A stretch of DNA of 64,000 nucleotides, from positions 2,914,001-2,978,000 of the forward strand of contig NC_035167.2 in assembly GCF_001659605.2 (NCBI RefSeq), read 5' to 3'. Within the stretch, counting starts at the first letter, position 1, and every line of letters begins with the position of its first letter. Origin of the DNA: Manihot esculenta (taxonomy: Eukaryota > Streptophyta > Magnoliopsida > Malpighiales > Euphorbiaceae). A model generated the notes under the pieces. It worked only from the letters and a program-made list of their open reading frames with translations. It did no database searches and was not told the DNA's origin. Shown here one piece after another: positions 47,876 to 62,013 of this stretch. Made by a program: the position numbers and the translations under genes.

Positions 47876-48352
47876 GGGTTGAGCAGTATTCGGTTCAAAT
47901 CGAAAAAACCGACCGAATTGAATTGATTTAAAAATTTAGCTTGATTTTTTATACATTTCGATTCAGTTCAGTTTTTAATTTTAAAAATTTCGGTTATTTC
48001 GGTTCGGTTCGATTTTGATCAGAAAAAAACCGAAAAAATCAAACCGAACCGATTAGTGATAATAATATATTTTTTCAATAATATAGAGAAATTAAATCAT
48101 ATTAAGATTAAAATATTTTAATTAAATTTTAAAATATTAAAAATAAAGTGTAAAAAATAAAAAAAAATTATTAAAAATTGAAACCGATCAAACCGAACCG
48201 AATCAGACCGGTTCGGTTCGATTCAATTTCTGACCAAAATCGGTTCGATTCGCTTTTTATAAACACTAAAATTTCAGTTTTTGGTTTATTCGATTCGGTT
48301 CGATTGTTCAATTCAGTTCGATTTTAAATCGAACTGACCGAATGCTCACCCC
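47876..48352 (+). mobile_element. MITE family M1, copy 4 (best preserved)
   Basis: The left end GGGTTGAGCAGTATTCGGTTC and right end AACTGACCGAATGCTCACCCC are inverted repeats. The body retains AACCGAACCGA words, and the centre holds CAATAATATAGAGA. 477 bp, no ORF. It interrupts the space between R1 and R2. Confidence 0.85.
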
Positions 48353-48954
48353 TATATTTTTCTACTGAATTAAGATGTATTTTCCTACTGGATTAAGCGG
48401 TGAGTGCTTAGTTGACTTATTTTTTAAAATTAATTTTTTATTTTTAAAATTTAATAATTTAATCTTTATATTTTAACACTATTAAATTAAAATTCCTTTC
48501 CTCCAAACAAATATTTTTTTTTTCAGTTTGATAAAGTTAAATTACAGCGACGACTTTTATTTTTAAGAAGTCTAAATACATAGGTGCTAATTTTAATATA
48601 ATCCAATGGTTAAATAATACTAAATATTTAAAGATTTTAGTCATTTCAAAATAATTAATAAAAAATCAGATGGATAGATTTTCAGTGAAATTATATATAT
48701 ACTAAACTATTAAATTAATTTTACAAATAGATAGACATATGTGTTAAAATTGACATTCCTTAAGGATGAAAAAATAATTATTCAATATAAATTATTAGTA
48801 TTAATTTTATTGCTTTATATTAAAATTAGGCAATAAATTACTTTTGAAATAAAAAAAAAATTCATGTGCAACAGCCATATTTATAATTATAAAAACTTTT
48901 AAAATTAATATATTTTCTTAATTTTATTTCATAATTTTTTTTAACAAACTTTAA

Positions 48955-51770
48955 TTAGACATGAAGTGTGGTTACAATAATTTGGTATTATAAAAATATG
49001 GTATTATGATGTAGTAAACCACATTTTAATTGTCTATTTAAGATTAGTATCATAAAATTATTATAATATAAATTATTAGAATAAATAAATAAATATATAA
49101 TTAATGTATAAAACACATTTAAAAAATTATAAAAGTGAAAATAAAGAGAGATAATAAAATTATCTCAATTATTCTTGATTCTTTATATAATTATTTAAAG
49201 TGATTTTATTTTAAAAAGAGAGATAATGGAATTATCTCAATTATTCTTGACTCTTTATATAATTATTTAAAGTGATTTTATTGTTTTTTTTTTAAATAAA
49301 AGTACTGATTATATTAATAAAATTTTATCAAACAAAAAGAGATATAATCTCAAACAGAGAGACGATTATATTTAATAGATTTTCTAGCAAAAATATGAGC
49401 AGGTAGAATAATATTATGATAAATCATTTTAACAGAAATATCGGTTATAGAGTCCAACAAAGATTTACAATCATTGAAAATCAAACTCATACATAAGATA
49501 ATTTGGTAAAGATGTTCCTCCTTCTTTTTCATCTCTCGAGTATAAATTATTAAAATCTCCCAAACAAAGCTACGGAAGAAAGTTTATACGAGATAAAACT
49601 CGAATAAGATTCCAAGACTGACATCGTCGTTGGGATTCCGAAAACTCATAATAACTAGTTAACCTCCATTGAATATTATCTTCCGAAACAACTAAATCAA
49701 TAAAATTTGAAGAAAAATCAACCACAGAAATAGACACATAACTTTTCCATATTAACAAAAAATCTCCTCTCAATTCTTATCTATTAACTGAGAAGCAACC
49801 ATCAAAATATAAAAAATTACAAAAAAAATTCGATACGAAAACTAAGAGTTTTTGTTTCCATAAAAAATAAAATATATTGGATTGTATGTGAGAAGCATCC
49901 CACCATATAGAAATCATAAGTGATGATCGGAATATATCTGGAACTCTTAATAAGGACAACAATATTTTCTTCTTCATCGATAGTCAATTGATGCAGATCG
50001 TCTTTTATGGGGAAGGGGAAAGAAGAAGTTAGGTTTAAATAAGAGGAAAAGGCGAGAGTATCGAGTCACAAAAGAACTACAGAGAGAAATTTATTGTTAT
50101 AAAATAAATTTTGATGTTAATATAATTTTTTTATTTTTCTATTAATTTTATTCTTAACATGTCTATAATTTTTTATATAATTGATAATTTAATTATAAAA
50201 ATGAATTTACCATATGTTATATGCATCATTTATTATATATTTTATAATTCAGTTAAATTTATATTATTATTTGATAAAATCATTAATTTGTAGTCAAGTT
50301 TGGAGCTGCATTGTTAAAAATATCAAATAACAATTTATGTTAAAAATAATAAACTGCTCAAGAAAATAATAATTTTGATTTGTGATATAACATTAAATAT
50401 TTTTTTAAACATAAACTAAAAAAAACATTTATTTCCTTTTAAATTGATTTATATAACAATTGATTAAAGAATTAAAAAAAATGTTTTTTGTCGACTTATA
50501 AGACAAAAATTAAAATAATGATTTTAATATGTGATGTAACATTATTTTTTAGGAAAATAAACAAAAAAAATTCCTTAAAATTAATTAAAAAATTAAAACT
50601 AATAAAATTTTAACTCTCTTTAATTCATTAAGAATTATAATATATTACACTTAAAATAAAATTAAGTAAAGTATATTTTATAATCTATCTATAATTTTAA
50701 TGGTATGAAATTTCAAAAAAGAAATTGAATTTTATATAAATCATAAGAAAATGTTAATAGAAATTCTTATAATTGCTAATTTAGTTATAATATTTCTTAA
50801 CTTAAATTTAAGAGACGGAAACAAATTTTTTTATTATTATATAACATGAAAATTTTAATTTTTTAAAAATAGGTTTTCTATTTTTATTTTATTTAGAAGA
50901 ACTGTTCAACTATCTATAAAAATAATTAGATAAAATAGCTTCAATTCTGTCAATTCATAATAATAAAAAAATAAATCTGGATAAAGACTAATTTCTATTA
51001 ATTTAACAATTTTAAATTTTATTATTTTTAAAATACTTTTAATATGTTAAAATTTTCTTATAATAATTAAAATAAAATATAAAAATGAAAACGTACTATA
51101 ATTTTATAATAAGGGTAATGTTTTATAAACAATACTCTTTCATTATATTAAAATAAAATAATTGTTAATAAAAAACTATATACGATAAAAAAAAATTAAT
51201 TATATCTTTTAAATGATAAATGATTAAACATAATTTATTATCAAAAATTAATAATTTTAAGTAGAAAAATATTTTTATTTTTTTAAATATAAGTTCAATT
51301 AAACTTTTATATTTTTACTTAAAAATCAAATAAGTTCAATTAAATCATGTGCTATTACTAAATCGTCAAATAAGTTATCATCTAATATAATATTATTCTT
51401 TTAATAATATAATATTATTTTTTAATAATAAAAATATTTTTTATATAATAAAATTTATTTTTATAATTTTAAAAATTATTTATTATGTCTATATATTTTA
51501 AAAAAAATTATGATAATTAAAATACTAAATTTTTTTATGTTTAAATTATAAAAAATAATATTTTATTATTAAAAAAATAATATTATATTAAATTAAAACC
51601 TATTTAACCCTTAAGAATATAGAGACTTAATTAATTTAAAATTTTAAATTGACTTTATTTAGCTATCGAAGGAAAATATATTAATTTAAATTTTTTTTAT
51701 GTTTAGTTGATTTTTTTTTGAAATAGGGGACCGAAAATTAGGAGAGTAGAACTTGAAACATCTTAGATTC
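48955..51770 (+). repeat. Intergenic triplicated block, copy R2, with a LINE insertion
   Basis: It starts at about ATGAAGTGTGGTTACAATAATTTGG and ends with a SINE remnant at 51711. It contains a short internal tandem duplication at about 49140-49280 (GAGAGATAATRRAATTATCTC twice) and the LINE-derived insert 49286-50090. The remainder aligns with R1 and R3. Confidence 0.85.
49286..50090 (-). mobile_element. Rearranged, truncated LINE insertion with 9-bp TSD
   Basis: Read on the minus strand: leader, an ATG at 49977, an endonuclease-type stretch (ISVVDFSSNFIDLVVSEDN, IQWRLTSYYEFSESQRRCQS, WNLIRVLSRINFLP), then KKKEEHLYQ and an RNase H-like end (DCKSLLDSI, AHIFARKSI), then poly-A (a T-run on the plus strand at about 49284). 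TTTATTGTT flanks both sides: before the T-run and at about 50089. The reverse transcriptase is missing, so this is an internally deleted copy. Confidence 0.75.
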
Positions 51771-51800
51771 ATTTTACTACTAGATTAAGCGATCAGTGCT
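51711..51800 (-). mobile_element. Degraded tRNA-derived SINE
   Basis: TTTTTTTTTGAAATAGGGGACCG, then GAACTTGAAACATCTTAG, then CTACTAGATTAAGCGATCAG. It lies at the R2/R3 border and is the counterpart of 47803 at the end of R1. Confidence 0.45.
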
Positions 51801-51884
51801 ACAGCCATATTTATAATTATAAAAATTGTTAAAATTAATAAATTTTTTTAATTTTATTTCATAATTTTTTTTTAACAAACCATG

Positions 51885-52665
51885 AAGTGTGGTTACAATA
51901 ATTTGGTATTCTAAAAATATGGTATTATGATGTAATAAACCAAATTTAATTGTCTATTTAAGGTTAGTATCATAAAATTATTAGAATATAAATTATTATA
52001 ATAAATAAAAAAATATATAATTAATGTATAAAACACATTTAAAAAATTATTAAAGTGAAAATAAAGAGAGATAATGGAATTATCTCAATTATTCTTGATT
52101 CTTTATATAATTATTTAAAGTGATTTTATTGTTATAAAATAAATTTTGATGTTAATATAATTTTTTTTATTTTTCTATTAATTTTATTCTTAACATGTCT
52201 ATAATTTTTTATATAATTGATAATTTAATTATAAAAATGATTAATTTGTAGTGTAGTTTGGAGTTGCATGTTAAAAATATCCAATAACAATATATGTGAA
52301 AAATAATAAATTTCTCAAGAAAATGATAATTTTGATTTGTGATATAACATTAAATATTTTTTTAAACATAAACTGAAAAAACATTTATTTCCTTTTAAAT
52401 TGATTTATATAACAATTGATTAAAGAATTGAAAAAAAATGTTTTTTGTCGACTTATAAGACAAAAATTAAAATAATGATTTTAATATGTGATGTAACATT
52501 ATTTTTAGGAAAATAAACAAAAAAAATTCCTTAAAATTAATTTAAAAAAATTAAAACTAATAAAATTTTAACTATCTTTAATTCATTAAGAATTATAATA
52601 TATTACACTTAAAATAAAATTAAGTAAAGTATATTTTATAATCTATCTATAATTTTATAATATGT
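51885..52665 (+). repeat. Intergenic triplicated block, copy R3 (truncated)
   Basis: It starts with CATGAAGTGTGGTTACAATAATTTGG, as R2 does, and follows R1/R2 to AATCTATCTATAATTTTAT. A ~50-bp piece around ATGCATCATTTATTATATAT is missing compared with R1 and R2. After 52665 the sequence diverges. Confidence 0.85.
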
Positions 52666-52782
52666 AATTTATGTATAAATATATATTTCATAAAATTCAG
52701 TATTATAGTAAATTTTTTAATACAATTAAAGCAAAAAAATAATTACTATATGTACCATAAGCTAATAAAAAAATGGAAAATT

Positions 52783-53545
52783 TACTATTTAGTTTCTAGA
52801 TATTACCATTATTAATAAATCAGTCCCTACATTTTAGAAATCTATTAAAACGTTCTTATCTTTTCTCTCCGTCAACGAAATAGTTCTTCTGTCCTCTTTT
52901 CTGTTAAAAATAGATAAAGAATGAGAGAGAAAATTTTTAAAATCTAATTTTGCCTTCAAATAAAACCTTATTTAGTCATTGGATATTACCATTATTAATA
53001 AATCAGTTCCTATATTTTCAGAAATTTATTAAAACGTCCTTATCTTTTCTCATATCTATTAAAATATTTTTATCATTTCTTTCCATCAAAAAAATAGTCC
53101 CTCTTTCTTCTCAATAAAGAAGAAGATGATGATGATGAAGGAGAATAAGAAGAAAAAGAAGAAAAAAGAAGAAGAAAAAAAAAAGGAGAAGGAGAAGAAG
53201 AAGATGATGAAGAAGAAAAATAAGAAAAAGAAGAAGAAGAAAAATCGCCTCTTTCTCTTCCTTCTCCTTAAAGAAAAAAAATAAAAAGAAAAATCGAAAA
53301 GAATCAAAAAAAAAGAAGAAGAAAAAGAAAAAGCAAAGAAGAAGAAGATGAGGAAGAATCAATGAAGGAGGAGGAAAAGAAATGGGTAATTTGATCTTTT
53401 GCTGTATTTTAATAGCAGAAATAGATGGAAAGACTATTTTATTGACGGAGAAAAAAGATAAGAACATTTTAATAGATTTTTTAAAATGTAGAGACTGACT
53501 TATTAATAATAACAATATCTAGAAACTAAATTGTAAATCTCCCTA
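52783..53545. mobile_element. Long-TIR element with purine-rich core (family M2, copy 2)
   Basis: Left end TTTACTATTTAGTTTCTAGATATTACC through TTAAAACGTTCTTATCTTTTCTC. The right end, reverse-complemented, gives ATTTACAATTTAGTTTCTAGATATTG and the same continuation for more than 100 bp. A second, direct copy of the left end lies at about 52970-53095. The core (53110-53360) is almost pure GAAGAAGAAAAA. ORFs in it are poly-Phe on the minus strand and are not genes. Confidence 0.8.
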
Positions 53546-54022
53546 AAAAAATTAATACTTAATAAATTTTTCTTCTCATGAAAAATATTAAACTAAATAA
53601 GAGACTAATATGATGACTTAATTTGGTTAAACAAGTAATTAATTGTATGAAATTTCAAAAAAGAAAATTGCTTTTTATACAAATCGTAAGAAAATGTTAA
53701 TAAAAGTTCTTTATTTATTAGCAACTTATAATTTTGATACTAAATTTTATTTTATTTTTAATTTTCTGCATAGTTATATGTTTATTTTATGTTCTCTTAA
53801 TTCTTTTATTTATTAAAGCCAGCTAATTCACTTAACAGTTAGTCAATCTATCCCAATATCTTATAAAAATAGTTTATTTCATTAAAATAAATGACTTTTT
53901 TAAATAAAAATTTAATATTCATCTCAATAAAATAATAATGAAATTTATTTTAAAGAGATTTTTTATAAATAAAGTTTCAATGAAAAGAAGTTCAATAAAA
54001 ATAAAAAATCAACTTATACATA

Positions 54023-54486
54023 GGGCAATCATTCGGTCGGTTCGGTTTAAAATCAAACCGAATTAAATAAATCAAAAACTAAAATTTTTGTATTTATAAA
54101 AATCGGACTGAATTGATTTTGATTAGAAATCGAATCAAATCGAATCAGTTTGATTCAATTTGATTCAATTCAATTCAGTTTGATAGGTTTGAATTTTTAA
54201 TAATTTTTTTATATTTTATATTTTATTTTTAAAATTTTAAAATTTAATTAAAATATTTTAACCTTAATATAAACTATACTCTCTATATAATTGAAAATAA
54301 TATACTATTATTACTAATCAGTTCAGTTTAATTTTTTTAATTTTTTCTGATTAAAATCAAACCGAACCAAAATAATCAAAATTTTTAAAACTAAAAATTG
54401 AACCGAACTAAATTGAATAAAATATCGAACTGAATTTTCAAATTAATCAGTTCGATCGATTTTTTCAGTTCGAACCGAATACTACT
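54023..54486 (-). mobile_element. MITE family M1, copy 5 (inverted)
   Basis: The left end GGGCAATCATTCGGTCGGTTC corresponds to the right end of copy 4. The right part GTTCGAACCGAATACT corresponds to its left end. Body and central AATTGAAAATAATATACTAT match in reverse. Confidence 0.75.
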
Positions 54487-54489
54487 TAC

Positions 54490-56255
54490 TTACTCGTATG
54501 TATATGTATTATGTTAATAATAATATAAAATGATAGTTTAAATAATAGAATTTAAGAGAAGGGTTTAAAAAAATAATTTCATAAAAATATTTGAAAAATA
54601 GTTAAAAAAATATACAGGCTAAGAATGAGACTTTTTTCCTTAATAGCAAATTAATTTTCATGGAAGTGGAAATAAATAGAAATCTAAAAATAATGTGATA
54701 ATTTCTTATAGTTAGAAGAAATTATGTTAAGAGGAAAGAAAAACTCAAATGAGAATTTCAATCTTTTGATGAAAAATTGTTCTAACAAAATTTTAAGGAT
54801 TATTATTAATAGTAATAAGAACAATTATAATTTTGAGAATCAAAATATTGCTCAAATCTAAATCCTGTGATGAGAAAGCAGTGCAGGTTACATGTAATAA
54901 ATTCTTACAAATAATTTTAAAATAATTTTTTTAAAAATAAGATATATAAGTAAAATTAAAAATAAATAATAGTTTTTTATAATTTTTGTTAAAATTTATT
55001 TATTTATTTTTCCTAGATAAATTTGCTTTTTAATTGTATTGTTTAGATAAGTTAGAAATTTTCTTTATTTTTTAAATTAATTTTACTTGCAATGTGTAAG
55101 CACGTTTAATTAAAAGCTTAGTAATAAAAATGACAAAAGCACAATTTCATGCTATCTCTCACCTAACTTTATAAATTAAGTTATAACATTTTGCACATTT
55201 TCTTATAAAAAGGAAACGTTTCCATGTTTGTATTTTAAAATAATTAATGTACTTAAAAAAATTATATTATCATCGTATTATCGCATTATAATATAAAATA
55301 ATTTATTAAAAAATTATATTTTATAATTTTTTTACAATTCTACTATATAATTTAATGCTAAAATAATAGTTAATTCACTGATATGTCATGAATCGAAACA
55401 CTACATAATCATTTTAATTAGAAAGATAGTTTATTTTATTATCTATTATTTGGTTATAGCTTTCAAACACGCGAATATCACCGGCTCTTTCTTATGATTA
55501 AATTAATCTGTTACGCGCTTAAATTAATTTATAGTTAACTAATAACTCTAACACGTGTATAAATTTAATTAGTTAACTGCTTTAGAGAGAACAATCCAAA
55601 CTTGATCAATAATAATATGCGAATTATTTAAATCAAATCAATTAATTTCTTAACATAAATGAATATGCGAATTGCCATTTTTTATTAATCTAATTAAATA
55701 ATTACGGATTTAATTGGGTTAATTAGCAATATGTTGTCTTCCCAAGAAATTCAATAGGCGTCTTGAATTCTTAAGAGGACAACAATGGAGTTATTGATCC
55801 TCAAAAATAGAAATTAATTGATAATAGAAATAAGATAAAGAGAAGTTAAGAATATAATTTCACAAACTTTGAATCAATGTCTGTTTTGATTAACCTTCAA
55901 TTGAAAAAACATATTTAGTCTCTAAAATTATAAAAAAATTACAAAGAAATAAAGAAAAGATAAGAAGAATAAGGTGGCTAGAAGGGGCTTGAATATGAGA
56001 AAGAAAGATAAGAGAAAAATATAATATGCTTAGATTAATTTTAAGGCAAACTTTATATAGCATTTCCCCAACAAAAAAATAAATATTCACAATTTAAAAG
56101 AAACTCTACTACTATTTTATCTCAATCATAATTAATCTGATTATATTTGATTTAATCTGAATTCTATATAACTGAAAAAATGGAAATTACAGTCGATTAT
56201 CTCCATATCATTATAATAGAGATAATGTGAAAATGATGCGGCATCTATCATAGTG
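54490..56255. other. AT-rich gene-free stretch
   Basis: Low complexity. A slightly richer segment at 55440-55790 has ACACGCGAATATCACCGGCTC, CGAATTATTTAAATC and AATATGCGAATTGCCA; it shows no ORF or repeat I recognise. The 66-residue minus ORF at 55890 has no family features. Confidence 0.4.
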
Positions 56256-56265
56256 GATTAATGGA

Positions 56266-56360
56266 TTTTTTTTTTTTTGAAATAGGGGATTGGGGGAGTC
56301 GAACCCTAGACCTTTCAAGGCTACAGGATGCACTTTCCACCAGGCTAAGCCTTGGAGTGC
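56266..56360 (-). mobile_element. tRNA-derived SINE with target-site duplication
   Basis: On the minus strand a head GCACTCCAAGGCTTAGCCTG with an A-box-like TAGCCTGGTGG is followed by a B-box GGTTCGACTCC, and then a tail running into poly-A (the T-run at 56266-56278). GATTAATGGA (56256-56265) and GATTAATAGA (56361-56370) flank it, a 10-bp duplication with one mismatch. It is not a functional tRNA: no cloverleaf acceptor stem closes. Confidence 0.8.
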
Positions 56361-56370
56361 GATTAATAGA

Positions 56371-56879
56371 TTTTTTTAACAGTTGGATATAATTATAAAA
56401 AATTTAAAAAGAGTAAATTTAAATTGGTTATTTTTAAAATATATGATAAAATTTAAAAAATTATAAATTACATGATCCTTTCATTTTTGAAGAAAGCATT
56501 ATCAAAATTAGTAATTAAAGTTGTGAAAAATTAATTTTCAGAGAATTATAAACGGATATGGTAGAATATCTCTCCACAACACGTAAAAATGTTAAATAAA
56601 GGCATATATATTTATGTATATACAGAAATATATCTCTCCAAAATAATATATTCAAAAATATAATTTGATAATATATGTATAATTAATGTAAAAGTCATAA
56701 TTAGTTTTAGAAAATCGTCTACGTTCAAATACATTATATCAAAAAGTGGATAGGATTATTGAAACCTTTATTGTATTATTGAAAAAAGTGGGGCTAAAAT
56801 GTAAAATAGAAGGGAACTTACTTTTATTTTAATAATATTCTTTTTTATTAAAAAATAATAATATCAAAAAATATCAGCC
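56371..56879. other. AT-rich upstream DNA of beta-glucosidase gene 2
   Basis: From about 56645 it parallels gene 1 upstream DNA (ATATAATTTGATAATATAT, TTGTATTATTGAAAAAAGT, GGGCTAAAATGTAAAA). Further left is low complexity. No gene. Confidence 0.55.
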
Positions 56880-57002
56880 ATATAAACCATGCATGCAATT
56901 CACAAGTAGATGATTTAAGTTCTGCATGGACTCTATATAAAGGGGGCATTACCAAGAAGCGAAAACCACACACAAGCACTTGAAATTCTCGTGGCTATCG
57001 CT
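56880..57002 (+). promoter_or_regulatory. Core promoter and leader of beta-glucosidase gene 2
   Basis: CATGCATG at 56888-56895, TATATAAAGG from 56935, then the leader ACCACACACAAGCACTTG, as in gene 1. The codon aligned with the gene 1 start (39910) is GTG here (56991), and the next upstream Met codon is ATC. The first usable start is therefore ATG 57003. Confidence 0.65.
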
Positions 57003-59802
<2,800 letters not shown>

Positions 59803-61055
59803 ATTATGTCTGCATGTTTTGTGTGTATCTCATAATTAAATAATATCGTTGGGCAATTATGAAGCTCCAATGATCTAGCATATGTTGTAATAATATTTTT
59901 AAAATATTATATCGTTATCTTATATGTGGAATAAAAATTATTGTCTTTTTAATGTGTTTTAATTAATTTTTCAAATTAATATTGAAAATTTTTTTAGCAA
60001 CAAAATTTTCAAAAGATAAAATTGTATCATATTAAATAATTAAATTGAATATTTATCTTTTTAATTAAGTATTTAAATAAATTAACAATACTATTATAAT
60101 AATAGAGTTTTATGGAAAATAATACAGAAGATTAGCTAAAATAATTTTTAGTAATTCTTGCAAGATATAAGCCAAAATTTTTTTCTGAGGGTTTCCATTT
60201 ATCTATTCATTATAATTTTTCAAATTCAATTGACATAAATAAATAGTAGCCCTTCAATTATGATTTAAAATTTTTAATTTAAAATATTTATTTAAAATAG
60301 TTTTAATATGATTATCACACACAAATTCAACAATATTACAAATAATTTTCAAACCTAAAAAAGAATAAAGTATCTCTATTTAATTCTCAAGAACATGTGA
60401 GTATTACAATATAATTGTTATCGTCGTTCTTAACTACTCAGAAGATTATTTATTTTTTTAAAAACTAACTTTTTTTTTCTTCTTCATCACCACCCAAGCA
60501 ATTTATAGCTCACTAAAATTTTCACATAGATTTTTACTTCAATCAAAACTTTGGCTTAAAATTCAATTATTTCTTCTAAAAACATAATTAATTGGATGGT
60601 AAAATTTATCTTTTATTTTAAATTATTAAAATTTAATTTTTTTATTATATTAACAACGATTTTTGTGATTTAAAAATTTAAATGAAAATTAATATGCATT
60701 TTAAAATATGATCCAACACGTGACACTCTTGTTATTAATTATTATAAAATTAATACAACATTGTAGCTACTTATTTTTTTTAAACCTACTTTATTTGTAG
60801 GGATTTTTTTTTTAAAAAAAAAATGAGAGAATGATTTGACCTTAAATTAATAGTTTTAGATATATTTAATTTCGATGTAAAGTTGGACAGTATATTTAAA
60901 CATCATCATAGTCAAATCCAATATAGGCTAATAGTTCATTAAAAGTTATTCATTATTTTACTCGAACACCGAATTTTTTAAAAAGAAGATCTATATATTG
61001 GCGATAATCTTCTCTGTATTTCATGTAATAATTCTATAAGATAAATGTTCTTGAT
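59803..61055. other. Gene 2 3' flank and AT-rich DNA
   Basis: The first ~800 bp parallels the gene 1 3' flank (AATATCGTTGGRCAATTATGAAGCTCC). The remainder is AT-rich, with poly-T/A runs near 60780-60820. No gene seen. Confidence 0.5.
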
Positions 61056-61059
61056 TAAT

Positions 61060-61455
61060 TGGTGGAGATTGATCGGCGGAGGTTGATCGGTTCTTCGAAG
61101 TTATGAATGTGGAAGAGGATCGAAAGGTTTCGATTGTGGCCTATAAATTAAATGGTGGTGTAACAGTCTAGTGGAATTCGGTTCAAAATGAATGCTATCG
61201 CAGGAGGCTGAAACCTATACAAAACTGGTTGTTGATGAAGCAGATGATTGAATAATGATTCTTGCCTAGTGATCACGCTCAGGTTTTGTATAACCGATAT
61301 CATGACTATATCCAAGGAAGTCGAAAGGTGGATGAATATACCGAGAAGTTTTTGAAGTTGCAGGTGAGGTGTGAAAACTATGAGAATGAAGCCTAACAGG
61401 TCGCTCATTATCGAAGGGGCTTGAATTACGAAATTCGTTGTATGATAAGTGACGC
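61060..61455 (+). pseudogene. Gypsy gag remnant
   Basis: Broken plus-strand translation: NVEEDRKVSIVAYKLNGG, then VLYNRYHDYIQGSRKVDEYT, EKFLKLQVRCENYENEA, a stop, VAHYRRGLNYEIRCMI. This is the retrotrans_gag pattern (QGSRSVEEYTKEF and RF..GL...I). Several stops are present. It ends where the minus-strand gypsy element begins. Confidence 0.75.
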
Positions 61456-62013
61456 GGAACCCTATGGCACAAGCCTCAAACTCACACGCACAAGTAGATA
61501 CGGAATCCAAAGATCTGATAAACCCACCTCCTATGGCACCCCAAACTTAGAGAAGCTGAAACACCAATGATCGAAGGATTTAGATGAGAATCCGACAAAC
61601 GCCACAACAAATAGTTGATAAGTTAGCCAAGATTCCTGGTGCAATTGATGAAAGCAAATCCTCACTCTCACTCAAAGCAATACACGCCAAAGGCATGAAA
61701 GAAATTCTGAAAAGTTTGATTAAAAGCTACCTCTTACAATTGTTTCTTATCCTTATATAGTAAGGAGAAAAAGAAATAAAACCCTAAGACACTCTTCTTG
61801 GGCCTGACTTAAACACATAAGACCCAAGTCCAATCACACACTAAAATAACATATAAGTATTAAAATATAAGCCCACAACATGGCCCAACACTCTTAAACT
61901 TAAAAGATAAAATATGACCAGAATACAAGCCCAAACAAAACTAAAATAAAACAAGTGTTTAAATAATAAAACTTGCAAGCCCATCATAACAAAGTTGAAT
62001 CTTCACAAAAGCC
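61456..62013 (-). mobile_element. 3' non-coding part of the minus-strand gypsy element
   Basis: This lies downstream of the protease ORF on the minus strand and upstream of the gag remnant. It is GC-richer than the neighbouring spacer. I could not fix LTR ends: no TG...CA pair with a second copy is in the window. Confidence 0.35.

Noticed and set aside
53086..53515. Minus-strand ORFs rich in Phe
   Set aside because: Direct translation of the GA-rich core of a transposon; low complexity.
56266..56360. Possible tRNA gene on the minus strand
   Set aside because: It has A/B-box-like words but no closing acceptor stem, and has a poly-A tail and target duplicates, so it is a SINE.
56991..57002. 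Start of linamarase gene 2 at 56991
   Set aside because: That codon is GTG; the first in-frame ATG is at 57003.
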